DNA of 64,000 nucleotides from an uncultured Collinsella sp. (GTDB lineage Bacteria; Actinomycetota; Coriobacteriia; Coriobacteriales; Coriobacteriaceae). The position numbers were made by a program, and so were the translations under genes. The notes below the pieces were generated by a model, which made no database searches, was not told where the DNA came from, and saw only the letters and a list, made by a program, of their open reading frames with translations. Shown here one piece after another: positions 8,621 to 16,650 of this stretch; positions within the stretch are counted from its first letter, which is position 1; each line of letters starts with the position of its first letter. The stretch is taken from NCBI GenBank assembly GCA_958403205.1, contig CATXWM010000005.1:34924-98923 (forward strand). The letters are read 5' to 3'.

Positions 8621-8650
8621 ACGGGCGCGCCCCAAGAGAGGCACGCCCGT
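8621..8650 (-). terminator. Terminator of the amtB-glnK unit
   Basis: Arms 8621-8631 and 8640-8650 (ACGGGCGCGCC and GGCACGCCCGT, one mismatch), 17 bp past the glnK stop. It lies between glnK and the HAD gene. Confidence 0.65.
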
Positions 8651-8666
8651 CAGTCGAAAGATTGTC

Positions 8667-9005
8667 CTACACCGCAGAAGGGCCGTGTTCGCCAGTACGG
8701 ATGCGGATAACTTCTTCGACCGGCTCGACCCAAATCTTGCCGTCTCCGACGGCGCCGGTGCGGGCGGCGCTGCAGATGATGTCGACAATGCCGTCGACGT
8801 GCTCGTCGGCGCAAATGAGCGTGAACTGCACCTTAGGAATCGTGTTGACAAGCAACTCGTTGCCGCGCACGTATTCCTTCCAGCCATGCTGTGCGCCGCA
8901 GCCCTGCACTTGGTTAATAGTCATGCCACGAACATCGGCAGCAAACAGCGCGTCTTTAAGAACCTCAAGCTTCTCGGCACGAACGATCGCCGTAATTTTC
9001 TTCAT
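8667..9005 (-). CDS. glnK: P-II nitrogen regulatory protein GlnK/GlnB
   Basis: 112 residues aligning without gaps to E. coli GlnB at the N-terminus (MKKITAIV, GMTINQVQGCG). P-II proteins sense 2-oxoglutarate and ATP/ADP and, when paired with AmtB, block ammonium entry at the membrane. In the T-loop, R47, G48 and E50 are kept, but the position of the uridylylated/adenylylated Tyr51 is leucine (RGNELLVN). The modification switch used in enterobacteria and other actinobacteria is therefore absent. The C-terminal GAVGDGKIWVEPVEEV segment is typical. It lies downstream of amtB on the same strand, with a family B hairpin between them. Confidence 0.93.
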   Translation of the reverse strand: MKKITAIVRAEKLEVLKDALFAADVRGMTINQVQGCGAQHGWKEYVRGNELLVNTIPKVQFTLICADEHVDGIVDIICSAARTGAVGDGKIWVEPVEEVIRIRTGEHGPSAV

Positions 9006-9129
9006 AGTGAATTCCTCTCTTTAATAAAGAAATGAATTGCTCATTCATGTGGCACGGGTTTTCCAAATGCCGCAAACCAACCTCAGAGATCAAAAAGTTC
9101 AACTGACTGGTCTTAGCAGGTTTCCCAAG

Positions 9130-9206
9130 TGCCGCAGATTGCCGTGAAAGAGGAGCGAAGCGTACTTAAGTACGTGAGCGACGATTGAACGGCAAGGTGC
9201 GGTGCC
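9130..9206 (-). repeat. Family B structured hairpin element, copy B1 (amtB 3' side)
   Basis: In the sense of the amtB transcript it reads CACCTTGCCGTTCAAT, a variable hairpin GTACTTAAGTAC with flanks, then CTTTCACGGCAATCTG. The outer arms (GTGCCGCAGATTGCC against GGCAAGGTGCGGTGCC) pair and extend toward the amtB stop. The CGTTCAAT...TTTCACG core recurs at 25.74 and 63.79 kb in the same orientation relative to the upstream gene. It sits between amtB and glnK, so it may set their expression ratio. Confidence 0.6.
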
Positions 9207-9217
9207 TGGGGAAGCCG

Positions 9218-10495
9218 TTAGTCAAGTCCGGAGAAAGAAGGATACGCGCTCTCGCCGTGTTGACTCGCGTCCAGGCCCAGCGCCTCGTCGGCCTCGTCCA
9301 CACGCAGGCTGCCGTGGAACAGCGCCTTGACCGCCGCGGCGATCACCAAGTCGAGCACCAGCACAATAGCGACCGTCACCACAATGCCCAAAATCTGCGA
9401 GATGAGCAGCGAGACATCGCCCGTGTAGAACAGGCCGCCCTTACCGGTCCACGAGAGCTCCGGCACACAGAACAGGCCCGTGAGCACGCCGCCCAGGATG
9501 CCGCCGATACCGTGGCAACCGAACGCGTCGAGCGCATCGTCGTATCCGAACTTGGTCTTAAGATGGCTGATAGCCAGGTAGCAGACGGGCGAGACGATCA
9601 GGCCCATGACCAGCGCCGCCCACGGCTCGACAAAGCCCGCGCCGGGCGTGACCACCACGAGGCCCGCAACCAGACCGGTGCTGGCGCCCACCAGCGTGGG
9701 GCGACCGGTGTGCACACGCTCGACGGCGAGCCACGAGACCATACCCGCCGCGCTGGCCGTCACGGTGTTGAGGATGGCGAGTGCCGCCACGGCGTCGGCC
9801 TTAAACTCGCTGCCGCCGTTAAAGCCAAACCAGCCAAACCAAAGCAGGCCGGCGCCCAACGCCACAAACGGCACGTTATGTGGACGGTAGCTCACCATGC
9901 CAAAGCCACGACGACGGCCAAGCATTAAGCAGAGGATCAGGCCGGTAAGACCGGACGAAATGTGCACCACGTCGCCGCCGGCAAAGTCGAGTGCGCCGAT
10001 AATGTCACCGATAAAGGAGCCATCGCCGCCCCAAACCATGTGGGCAAGCGGCGCATAGACCACAAGCAGCCAAATGCCCAGGAAGGCCGCCATGGCACCA
10101 AACTTAACGCGGCCGGCCAGGCTGCCCGTGACGATAGCAGCAGTGATCATGGCAAACGCCATCTGAAAGGCGATGTTGAGGATCTGAGGGTAGACGACAC
10201 CGTCCACAGCATTGCCCTCGGCCGCCTGCAGCACCTGGTTGAGTACCGGCAGGCACAGCAGCTGGTCAAGGCCTCCAATAAACGGGCTGGAACCGTCGCC
10301 GCCATAGGCCAGAGACCAGCCGGCAACAATCCACAGCACACCAACCAGGCCAATGGCGCCAAAGCACATAAGCATGGTGTTGATGACATTTTTGCGCCTG
10401 GACAGGCCGCCATAGAAAAACGCCAAGCCCGGTGTCATTAAAAACACGAGCATGGTGCAGACGAGCATAAACGTTGTCGATCCCGTATCGTACAT
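9218..10495 (-). CDS. amtB: Ammonium transporter Amt
   Basis: 425 residues from the ATG at 10493-10495, which follows AAGGGAGAG; an upstream in-frame extension of 19 codons lacks such a site. About eleven hydrophobic helices are visible. The family signature FYGGLSRRKNVINTML follows the first helix, and histidines of the conduction pore are in the expected central helices (DAFGCHGIGG). It is an integral membrane channel for NH3/NH4+ uptake under nitrogen limitation. It is the first gene of an amtB-glnK unit, the common arrangement in bacteria. Confidence 0.95.
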   Translation of the reverse strand: MYDTGSTTFMLVCTMLVFLMTPGLAFFYGGLSRRKNVINTMLMCFGAIGLVGVLWIVAGWSLAYGGDGSSPFIGGLDQLLCLPVLNQVLQAAEGNAVDGVVYPQILNIAFQMAFAMITAAIVTGSLAGRVKFGAMAAFLGIWLLVVYAPLAHMVWGGDGSFIGDIIGALDFAGGDVVHISSGLTGLILCLMLGRRRGFGMVSYRPHNVPFVALGAGLLWFGWFGFNGGSEFKADAVAALAILNTVTASAAGMVSWLAVERVHTGRPTLVGASTGLVAGLVVVTPGAGFVEPWAALVMGLIVSPVCYLAISHLKTKFGYDDALDAFGCHGIGGILGGVLTGLFCVPELSWTGKGGLFYTGDVSLLISQILGIVVTVAIVLVLDLVIAAAVKALFHGSLRVDEADEALGLDASQHGESAYPSFSGLD

Positions 10496-10693
10496 TCGCT
10501 CTCCCTTGGTCGCATGAACGTTGTCGGCGCCCATAATGCGGCCGAGGGGCAACTGGTGTAGACCAGATACGGCGTTGTTAAACGCTGCGTTGTCGAATGG
10601 AAATGCTGCCGCAATCTTGGAAACGGCGCGGCAACGGACGCGAAACGAACGGGAAATACGCGAGCAAGGAAGCCGTGAGCGCGCCCGTCCCGG

Positions 10694-11713
10694 CTAGCGG
10701 CGGAACAGCTCGCGGGCTCGGTCGCGGAGGTCGGTAGCTCGGATGACGCCCTCGTAGCGGTTGATGCGCAAGCGCGGGAAGGCATTGAAGAAGCGCAGGT
10801 CGCGTCGGCTGAGCGACACGCTTGGCACCGGACGGCTCATGCGCTTGCCGGCAAGGCGACGACTGAGCGACGGACGCGGCATGTTCGGCGCGGCATCGGC
10901 CACGCGGCGGGCGGCAAGCGCCAGGCCGCGAGCACCATCCGAGATAAACGTCGGCATCAAAGCCTTCTCGCGCAGGGCATCGAGCGCGGCGTCACCCAGC
11001 TCGGCCAGCCACGCGTTAACGGCACGGCTACGGATGTGCGTCTGTGCCACCGAGTCAATCGTAGAATCGGGAATACGTTCGAGCATTGAGTCCGAGGCAT
11101 CGGCAAGCGACTCATTGATGCGGTCGGCAAGGTCGGCCCGGACGCGCTCCAGCTGATCAGACAGACGCCGCCAGCTCGCCAACGAGCACACCGCGTCGAC
11201 CATCATCGCGACCGCGACGATAAAGGCGGACAGTCGCACAATCAGCACCGGCAGATGGCCAAGCAGCCCCAGCAATGCCGGCTCCACTAAACGGCAAATA
11301 CACAACGCACCCAAGCCAAACGCGCAGGCCCAGTACAGACAGATGCGTCCGTGCAGGTTAAACGGCAGGTGCGAGTAATCCCAAAAGCGAGCGCCCGTTG
11401 TTTTTTCCAACAGCACGCCCACGCTGTACTCAATCACGCTGCATACGAGTGCTGCAGCGACAAACTGGCTCGAGGCATCCGGAATCCCGCGCAACAGCAG
11501 CCAGCAGGCAATGCCGCCCACACCATAGATAGGACAACACGGCCCCAGCAAAAAGCCACTGTTGGCAAATCGTCCGTGATTGAGCATGGCGCATACTGTC
11601 GACTCCCATGCCCAACCGCAAAACCCGTAAAAGGCAAACGAGAGCACCAGTGCCGAGAGTGGGCAGGCGGCAAGCGTCGCGCCGCAAAACGCAGTATCAA
11701 TCGCGGTCCCCAC
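10694..11713 (-). CDS. CmpB-like putative ABC-type IV membrane protein
   Basis: 339 residues. The N-terminal 170 contain four to five hydrophobic helices matching the putative ABC-transporter type IV family (PF06541): FYGFCGWAWES, a glycine/cysteine-rich LLGPCCPIYGVG segment and LEKTTGARFWDYSH. The C-terminal 170 residues are hydrophilic, arginine-rich and helical, and are unusual for the family core. The start is GTG, preceded by GAGGAGAG. It begins 3 bp after the stop of the HD-domain gene and is likely co-transcribed with it. No ATPase is adjacent, so a transport role is unproven. Confidence 0.7.
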   Translation of the reverse strand: MGTAIDTAFCGATLAACPLSALVLSFAFYGFCGWAWESTVCAMLNHGRFANSGFLLGPCCPIYGVGGIACWLLLRGIPDASSQFVAAALVCSVIEYSVGVLLEKTTGARFWDYSHLPFNLHGRICLYWACAFGLGALCICRLVEPALLGLLGHLPVLIVRLSAFIVAVAMMVDAVCSLASWRRLSDQLERVRADLADRINESLADASDSMLERIPDSTIDSVAQTHIRSRAVNAWLAELGDAALDALREKALMPTFISDGARGLALAARRVADAAPNMPRPSLSRRLAGKRMSRPVPSVSLSRRDLRFFNAFPRLRINRYEGVIRATDLRDRARELFRR

Positions 11714-11716
11714 CGT

Positions 11717-12253
11717 CTACCCTCTCCTCTTTTCGCTCGATGCTTTACTCGCGCTATCGTCCGCCTCGTCCTTGCGCGGCAGGCGGCCGGCGACTGTCTC
11801 GCGCAGCGCGCACCATTTATCTGCCAGGCATACAATCCAAGCCTCACGACACGTCGGCGGCACCGGCACCAGCGGAAACATATGCCGCACGATAATATTC
11901 CGCTCGCGCGACGTCAGCTCAAAATCTTCTTCGGCACGCGCCAGGGCAAAAAACGGGTGGCGAAAGCCATGCAGCCGATGGCTTGGGTCGGGATCGTGCC
12001 AATCATAGAGAAAGTAATCGTGCAGCAGGGCCCCGCGCAGCAACGAGGCGCGGTCGACCGAGACACCGACGCGGCCCAGGCGCTCGGCAAAGGACAGACT
12101 TGCCCGCGCCACCGAGGTCACATGCGCATACACCGTCACATCGCCATGCTGAATAAACTCGCGCGTCAGGTCCAGACGGCCCGCCTGTGCCAGTTGACGG
12201 GCAGCATAGTCGACCTCGTGCGCGATTTTCTCGGCACGAACGACACCGGACAT
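11717..12253 (-). CDS. HD-domain phosphohydrolase
   Basis: 178 residues from the ATG at 12251-12253, which follows AAGGAGG by four bases; the longer frame upstream has no ribosome site. The HD motif LLHDYFLYDWHDPDP, a second histidine near GFRHPFFAL and the IIVRHMFPLVP segment fit a small metal-dependent HD hydrolase of the type often annotated as phosphohydrolase. The substrate is unknown; nucleotides are likely in this group. It is followed 3 bp later by the CmpB-like membrane protein gene. Confidence 0.75.
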   Translation of the reverse strand: MSGVVRAEKIAHEVDYAARQLAQAGRLDLTREFIQHGDVTVYAHVTSVARASLSFAERLGRVGVSVDRASLLRGALLHDYFLYDWHDPDPSHRLHGFRHPFFALARAEEDFELTSRERNIIVRHMFPLVPVPPTCREAWIVCLADKWCALRETVAGRLPRKDEADDSASKASSEKRRG

Positions 12254-12481
12254 GCTGCCTCCTTCCAGCGACTCACGGCGACAAGCCACGGCCTGCACGC
12301 ATGGAATAAAATCATCATCGAATCTACCAGTATGGCATCGGACAAAACGTTTTGCCCCGCCAGTTGGCGAATTACCGCGCCGCCGTCACATATCAAACGC
12401 CAAAATGTGCGAGACTGTTTTGTGCAATTGTGCCGGCCGAGGGAGCGCCGGCGCACGATTCGCATGGAGTAACCCACAACG

Positions 12482-14266
12482 ATGCTGCTTACGCAAACGA
12501 CAACGCCCGAGGACGTCAAGGCTCTTAATCGCGCCGAGCTCCCGCAGCTCTGCAGCGAGATCCGCCACGCAATCCTCGAAAGCTCCGCCGCCGTCGGCGG
12601 ACACGTTGCCCCCAACTTGGGCGTCGTTGAGCTTACGGTTGCGCTTCATCGCGTGTTTAACTCCCCCATCGACAAAATTGTCTTTGACGTTTCGCACCAG
12701 ACCTACGCCCACAAGGCGCTGACTGGGCGCGCGTACACTTATATCGATCCGGAGCGTTATGGTGAGGCTTCTGGCTTTGCCAATCCCGACGAGTCCGAGC
12801 ACGACCTGTTCGCCATGGGCCATACCTCCACGTCGGTGAGCCTGGGCTGCGGCCTGGCGCACGCTCGTGACCTGGCGGGCGATGCATACAACGTCATCGC
12901 CATCATTGGCGACGGCTCGCTTTCGGGCGGCCTGGCGTTTGAGGGCTTCAACAATGCCGCCGAACTCGATAGCAACCTGATCATCATCGTCAACGATAAC
13001 GACCAGTCCATTGCCGAGAACCATGGCGGCCTGTATCGCAATCTGGCCGAGCTGCGCGCCAGCAACGGTACCTGTGAGCGCAACGTTTTCCGCGCGATGG
13101 GGCTCGACTACCGCTATCTGGACGCCGGTAACGATGTATTGGCCCTCGTCGACACGCTGCAGGAGCTGCGCGACATCGACCACCCCATCGTGCTCCACGT
13201 CTCGACCGCCAAGGGCAAGGGCTTTGAGCCAGCCCAAAACGACCCCGAGCGCTGGCACCACGTAGGCCCCTTTGACATGGCGACTGGGCGCAAGCTCTGC
13301 CCGGGCCATCCGAGCGAGCCCGCACCGCGCACCTATGCCGATATTACGGGCGAGGCGCTCAGCGCCGCCATCGAGCGCGATCCGCAGGTCGTGGGCATCA
13401 CGGCCGCCACGCCCTACATCATGGGCTTTACACCCGAACTTCGCGCTGCCGCCGGCAAACAGTTCGTCGATGTGGGCATTGCCGAGGAGCACGCCGTGAC
13501 CTTTGCCACCGCGCTTGCGCGCTCGGGCGCCAAGCCAGTCTTTGGTGTGTACGGCACGTTTTTGCAGCGCGCCTACGACGAGCTGTGGCACGACCTGTGC
13601 CTCAACGACGCCCCCGCAACCATCCTGGTGTTTGGTGCGTCAATCTTTGGCACCACGTCCGAGACGCACCTTTCGTTCTTTGATATTTCCATGCTGGGCG
13701 CTCTTCCCAACATGTGCTACCTAGCGCCGGCCTGCATGGAGGAATATCTGTCCATGTTGAGCTGGTCGCTCGACCATCGCGAGCATCCTGTGGCGGTCCG
13801 TGTACCTGGTATTGGCCTGGTGAGCCGTCCCGATCTGGCGCCCGCCGAAGACACCGAGTACAGTGCCGTTCGCTACAACGTGGTGCGTCAGGGCCGCGAC
13901 GTCGCCGTGCTCGCACTCGGCGATTTCTTTGAGCTGGGCGAGCGCGTGGCAAACCGCTTGGCCGCCGAGTACGGCATCGAGGCCACGCTCGTCAACCCTC
14001 GCTTTGCAACCGAGCTTGACCGCGAGTTCCTCGACAGCCTTGCTGCCGAGCATCGCGTTGTCGTCACCCTCGAGGACGGCATCTTGGACGGCGGCTGGGG
14101 CGAGCGCGTGGCATGTTATCTGGCATGCACGCCGTTGCGCACGCGCACCTTCGGCATCGCCAAGGGCTTCCCCGACCGCTACGACCCCAACGAACTGCTC
14201 ACGCAGAACGGCATGACGGTCGAGAACATGGCCGCCGAAGCCGTAAGGCTACTCAATCAGCACTAG
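12482..14266 (+). CDS. dxs: 1-deoxy-D-xylulose-5-phosphate synthase
   Basis: 594 residues, slightly shorter than the usual 620. It condenses pyruvate and glyceraldehyde-3-phosphate with thiamine diphosphate, the first step of the MEP isoprenoid pathway, in the cytoplasm. Visible motifs are GGHVAPNLGVVELT at the N-terminus, the ThDP/Mg site GDGSLSGG...NDND, the linker KGKGFEPA, and VGIAEEHAVTFA carrying the catalytic glutamate. The transketolase C-terminal domain is complete. The N-terminal block is more divergent than in housekeeping DXS, so a second paralogue elsewhere is possible. A GGAG lies upstream of the ATG. It is divergent from the HD gene and followed by a strong hairpin. Confidence 0.85.
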   Translation: MLLTQTTTPEDVKALNRAELPQLCSEIRHAILESSAAVGGHVAPNLGVVELTVALHRVFNSPIDKIVFDVSHQTYAHKALTGRAYTYIDPERYGEASGFANPDESEHDLFAMGHTSTSVSLGCGLAHARDLAGDAYNVIAIIGDGSLSGGLAFEGFNNAAELDSNLIIIVNDNDQSIAENHGGLYRNLAELRASNGTCERNVFRAMGLDYRYLDAGNDVLALVDTLQELRDIDHPIVLHVSTAKGKGFEPAQNDPERWHHVGPFDMATGRKLCPGHPSEPAPRTYADITGEALSAAIERDPQVVGITAATPYIMGFTPELRAAAGKQFVDVGIAEEHAVTFATALARSGAKPVFGVYGTFLQRAYDELWHDLCLNDAPATILVFGASIFGTTSETHLSFFDISMLGALPNMCYLAPACMEEYLSMLSWSLDHREHPVAVRVPGIGLVSRPDLAPAEDTEYSAVRYNVVRQGRDVAVLALGDFFELGERVANRLAAEYGIEATLVNPRFATELDREFLDSLAAEHRVVVTLEDGILDGGWGERVACYLACTPLRTRTFGIAKGFPDRYDPNELLTQNGMTVENMAAEAVRLLNQH

Positions 14267-14268
14267 AG

Positions 14269-14309
14269 AAAACCACCACAAAGGGGACAGGCACCTTTGT
14301 GGTGGTTTT
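14269..14309 (+). terminator. REP hairpin acting as dxs terminator
   Basis: 16-bp perfect arms (14269-14284, 14294-14309) built on CCACCACAAAGG with the loop GGACAGGCA, ending in a T-run. It is 2 bp past the dxs stop. The same hairpin in inverted orientation closes the element at 14578-14614. Confidence 0.8.
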
Positions 14310-14328
14310 TGTTTTCGCGGCGCGATTA

Positions 14329-14545
14329 TCTCAATCTGTAACATCTAGGGTCCGAATTCCCGTCTAACTGTTACAGATCTAGACAAGACGTCTTAGTCCC
14401 TGACCTTTGTCTCAATCTGTAACAGATAGAGACCTTTTGTCCGTCCAGATGTTACAGATCGAGACATTCGAATTCCCCTGAAGAGAAAATCTCAATCTGT
14501 AACAGGTACTCGGCAAAAAAGGCTGCAGATGTTACAGATTGAGAC
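14329..14545. repeat. Three tandem 56-nt palindromes on an 80-bp period
   Basis: Units 14329-14384, 14410-14465 and 14490-14545 each start with TCTCAATCTGTAACA and end with an inverted copy (TGTTACAGAT plus YNAGAC), leaving about 25 variable bases in the loop. Six copies of the 15-mer therefore alternate in orientation. The array lies inside an element bounded by the inverted REP hairpins at 14269-14309 and 14578-14614. I see no coding frame. Operator array, structured RNA or mobile element are all open. Confidence 0.75.
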
Positions 14546-14577
14546 AGAACAGTAAGGCATGCCGCCGCATCGGCCAG

Positions 14578-14614
14578 AACCACCACAAAGGTGCCTGTCC
14601 CCTTTGTGGTGGTT
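14578..14614. repeat. Inverted copy of the CCACCACAAAGG REP hairpin
   Basis: Arms 14578-14591 and 14601-14614 with the loop TGCCTGTCC, the reverse complement of the loop at 14285-14293. The pair gives a 350-bp inverted-repeat element spanning 14269-14618. Confidence 0.7.
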
Positions 14615-14690
14615 TTCGTTGCCGCCATTATAGCGACCGCTGTGAGCGATCATGCCGTCTGCAAAACGCTATTTCAGCTGCAATAACTGA

Positions 14691-14741
14691 CGTTTCCCCA
14701 GATAAAACCTGCCAAAATAAACCTGTCCCTTTTTGGTAGGT
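14691..14741 (+). repeat. REP element, CCAGATAAAACCTGCC type, copy 1
   Basis: Conserved block beginning CGTTTCCCCAGATAAAA and ending CTTTTTGGTAGGT; CCTGCCAAAA and TTTTGGTAGG pair around AACCTGTCCC. Almost identical to 62497-62547, with further copies at 24671-24719, 33871-33908 (inverted) and a partial one at 25909-25933. Confidence 0.75.
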
Positions 14742-14783
14742 AGAATTACCCATAAGGTAAGCATGTTTCTGAGTTATTTCGTG

Positions 14784-14813
14784 TTGACCCATTTGAGCGC
14801 GATAGGGTATAAC
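14784..14813 (+). promoter_or_regulatory. Sigma-70-type promoter of the amino-acid ABC operon
   Basis: TTGACC at 14784-14789 and TATAAC at 14808-14813 with an 18-bp spacer, 44 bp before the start codon of the binding-protein gene. Confidence 0.55.
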
Positions 14814-14856
14814 TCTACTCAACCGCTAGGGATTTTATTGAGAAAGGTATTCTACC

Positions 14857-15852
14857 ATGAGCAAGAACCTCTCCCAGCAGGTCGTTCTCGACCGCCGCGG
14901 CTTCGTTGCCGCCACCTTCGCAACCGTCGCCGGCCTTGGTCTTGCCGGCTGCTCCGACACCAGCGCCGAGGCCGACAAGGGTTCCGCCGCCGGCTCTTCC
15001 AAGAGCTCCAATGATACCGAAGCTTCCACCACGCTCGACGCCAAGGCATTCGACAAGCTCGTCGACAACGGCCCCAAGGCCGATGACGATGCCATCGCCG
15101 CCAGCACCTGGGCCACGGCCGTCAAGGACGCCGGCGTCTTTAAGATCGGTGGCGTTCAGACTTCCACACTCTTCTCCCTCCTCAACGAGAAAGACGGCCA
15201 GACCCGCGGCTTCGATGCCGGCATCGCGCAGCTTCTGTCCAACTACATCTTGGGCGAGAACAAGGTCGAGATCACCCAGGTGACCTCGGACACGCGCGAG
15301 TCCGTCCTGCAGAACGGCCAGGTCGATGCCGTCTTTGCCACCTACACCATCACTGACGAGCGCAAGAAGCTCGTCTCCTTCGCCGGCCCCTACTACTACA
15401 CCCAGCAGGCCATCCTGGTGCTCGCCGATAACGACGACATCAAGAGCGTCGACGACCTGGCCGACAAGAACGTCGCCGTCCAGTCTGGCTCCAACGGCCC
15501 CGCCATCCTGGAGGAGTTCGCTCCCAAGGCCAGCCAACAGGAGTTCAAGACCGACGAGGAGGCCCGCCAGGCACTCCAGCAGGGTCGCGTTGACGCCTAC
15601 GTCATCGATAACAACATGCAGCAGAGCGCCCTGGTCCGCGAGCCCGGCAAGTACAAGATCGCCGGCAAGCCCTTCGGCAGCAAGGAGCCCTATGGCATTG
15701 GCCTGCCGCTCGATTCCGACGGTGTCGCCTTTGTCAACGACTTCCTTAAGAAGATTGAGGACGATGGCACCTGGACCGAGCTGTGGCAGATCTGCATCGG
15801 CGACCGTACGGGCGACACCAATGTTCCCGAGCTGCCCGAGATCGGCGCCTAG
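14857..15852 (+). CDS. Amino-acid ABC transporter substrate-binding lipoprotein
   Basis: 331 residues. The N-terminus carries an RRGFV twin-arginine-like pair, a hydrophobic stretch and a lipobox LAGC with the lipidated cysteine at residue 32, followed by a Ser/Ala-rich linker. The rest is an SBP family 3 domain: GFDAGIAQLLSNYILG, VTSDTRESVLQNGQVDAVFATYTIT and the hinge segment resemble glutamate/glutamine binding proteins such as GluB. It captures a polar amino acid outside the membrane for the permeases encoded downstream. The ATG follows GAGAAAGG. A hairpin at 15941-15966 separates it from the permease genes, consistent with higher expression of the binding protein. Confidence 0.9.
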   Translation: MSKNLSQQVVLDRRGFVAATFATVAGLGLAGCSDTSAEADKGSAAGSSKSSNDTEASTTLDAKAFDKLVDNGPKADDDAIAASTWATAVKDAGVFKIGGVQTSTLFSLLNEKDGQTRGFDAGIAQLLSNYILGENKVEITQVTSDTRESVLQNGQVDAVFATYTITDERKKLVSFAGPYYYTQQAILVLADNDDIKSVDDLADKNVAVQSGSNGPAILEEFAPKASQQEFKTDEEARQALQQGRVDAYVIDNNMQQSALVREPGKYKIAGKPFGSKEPYGIGLPLDSDGVAFVNDFLKKIEDDGTWTELWQICIGDRTGDTNVPELPEIGA

Positions 15853-15940
15853 GCAGCGAGCCTGGTAACGGCCGCAACGAAACCATACGGAAACGCATGA
15901 TGCGCTTTATTGCGGTAAACTGTTTCCTCACTGAGTTGTC

Positions 15941-15966
15941 GGGGCTTCCGTACACACGGGAGCCCC
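15941..15966 (+). terminator. Intra-operon hairpin between binding protein and permease genes
   Basis: GGGGCTTCCGT and ACGGGAGCCCC arms with an ACAC loop, followed by TTTCCTT, 88 bp past the binding-protein stop and 24 bp before the permease ATG. It is probably a partial terminator or mRNA-stabilising stem. Confidence 0.65.
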
Positions 15967-15990
15967 TTTCCTTATCGGCAGGAGGTCCGC

Positions 15991-16650
15991 ATGAGTCTCT
16001 CCGAACTCTGGTCGCTCTATGGCCAGAACTATATCGACGCGCTGCTAGCAACCTGGGGCATGACGCTTGAGTCGTTTGCCATCGCCATGGTACTGGCCGT
16101 CGCCGTCACCGTGATGCGCGTGTCGCCGCTCAAGCCGCTGCGCGTCTTTGGCGACCTGTATGTCCAGGTCTTCCGTAACATCCCCGGCATCGCGCTGCTC
16201 ATCATCGTCGTCTACGCACTGCCACCGCTCAAGGTCGTCCTGCCCTACCGCACCTGTGTTATCGTCGCCACGGTCCTTTTGGGCTCGGCCTTTGGTTCCG
16301 AGAACTTTATGAGCGGCATCAACACCGTTGGCGTCGGTCAGGTCGAAGCCGCCCGCTCGCTCGGCATGAGCTTTAATCGCATCCTCGCCAAGATCGTGAT
16401 TCCGCAAGCGCTGCGCTCAAGCGTATTGCCCATGACCAACCTCTTTATCGCCGTCATGCTCACTACCGCACTCGGCAGCCAGGTGCCGCTTAAGCCGCAG
16501 GAGCTCACCGGCGTGGTGAGCTACATCAACACGCGCTCGCTCGGCGGCGTCGCCGCGTTCTTTATCTCGGCGCTCGGCTACCTGGGCACGGCCTTTGTGG
16601 TGAGCCACATTGGCAACTATATCGATAAGAAGGTGAGGATCCTCCGATGA
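15991..16650 (+). CDS. Amino-acid ABC transporter permease 1
   Basis: 219 residues of the HisM/GlnP type. Hydrophobic helices flank the binding-protein-dependent permease (EAA) loop, read as VGVGQVEAARSLGMSFNRILAKIVIPQALR, which contacts the ATPase. The N-terminal YIDALLATWGMTLESFAIAM helix and FRNIPGIALL are typical. It forms half of the membrane channel with the next gene product. The ATG follows CAGGAGG, and its 3' end overlaps the next gene by 4 bp (ATGA), so the two are translationally coupled. Confidence 0.9.
   Translation: MSLSELWSLYGQNYIDALLATWGMTLESFAIAMVLAVAVTVMRVSPLKPLRVFGDLYVQVFRNIPGIALLIIVVYALPPLKVVLPYRTCVIVATVLLGSAFGSENFMSGINTVGVGQVEAARSLGMSFNRILAKIVIPQALRSSVLPMTNLFIAVMLTTALGSQVPLKPQELTGVVSYINTRSLGGVAAFFISALGYLGTAFVVSHIGNYIDKKVRILR

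Noticed and set aside
14329..14545. CRISPR-like array
   Set aside because: The repeated unit is itself a palindrome in alternating orientation, there are only three units, the spacers are not of uniform design, and no cas genes occur.
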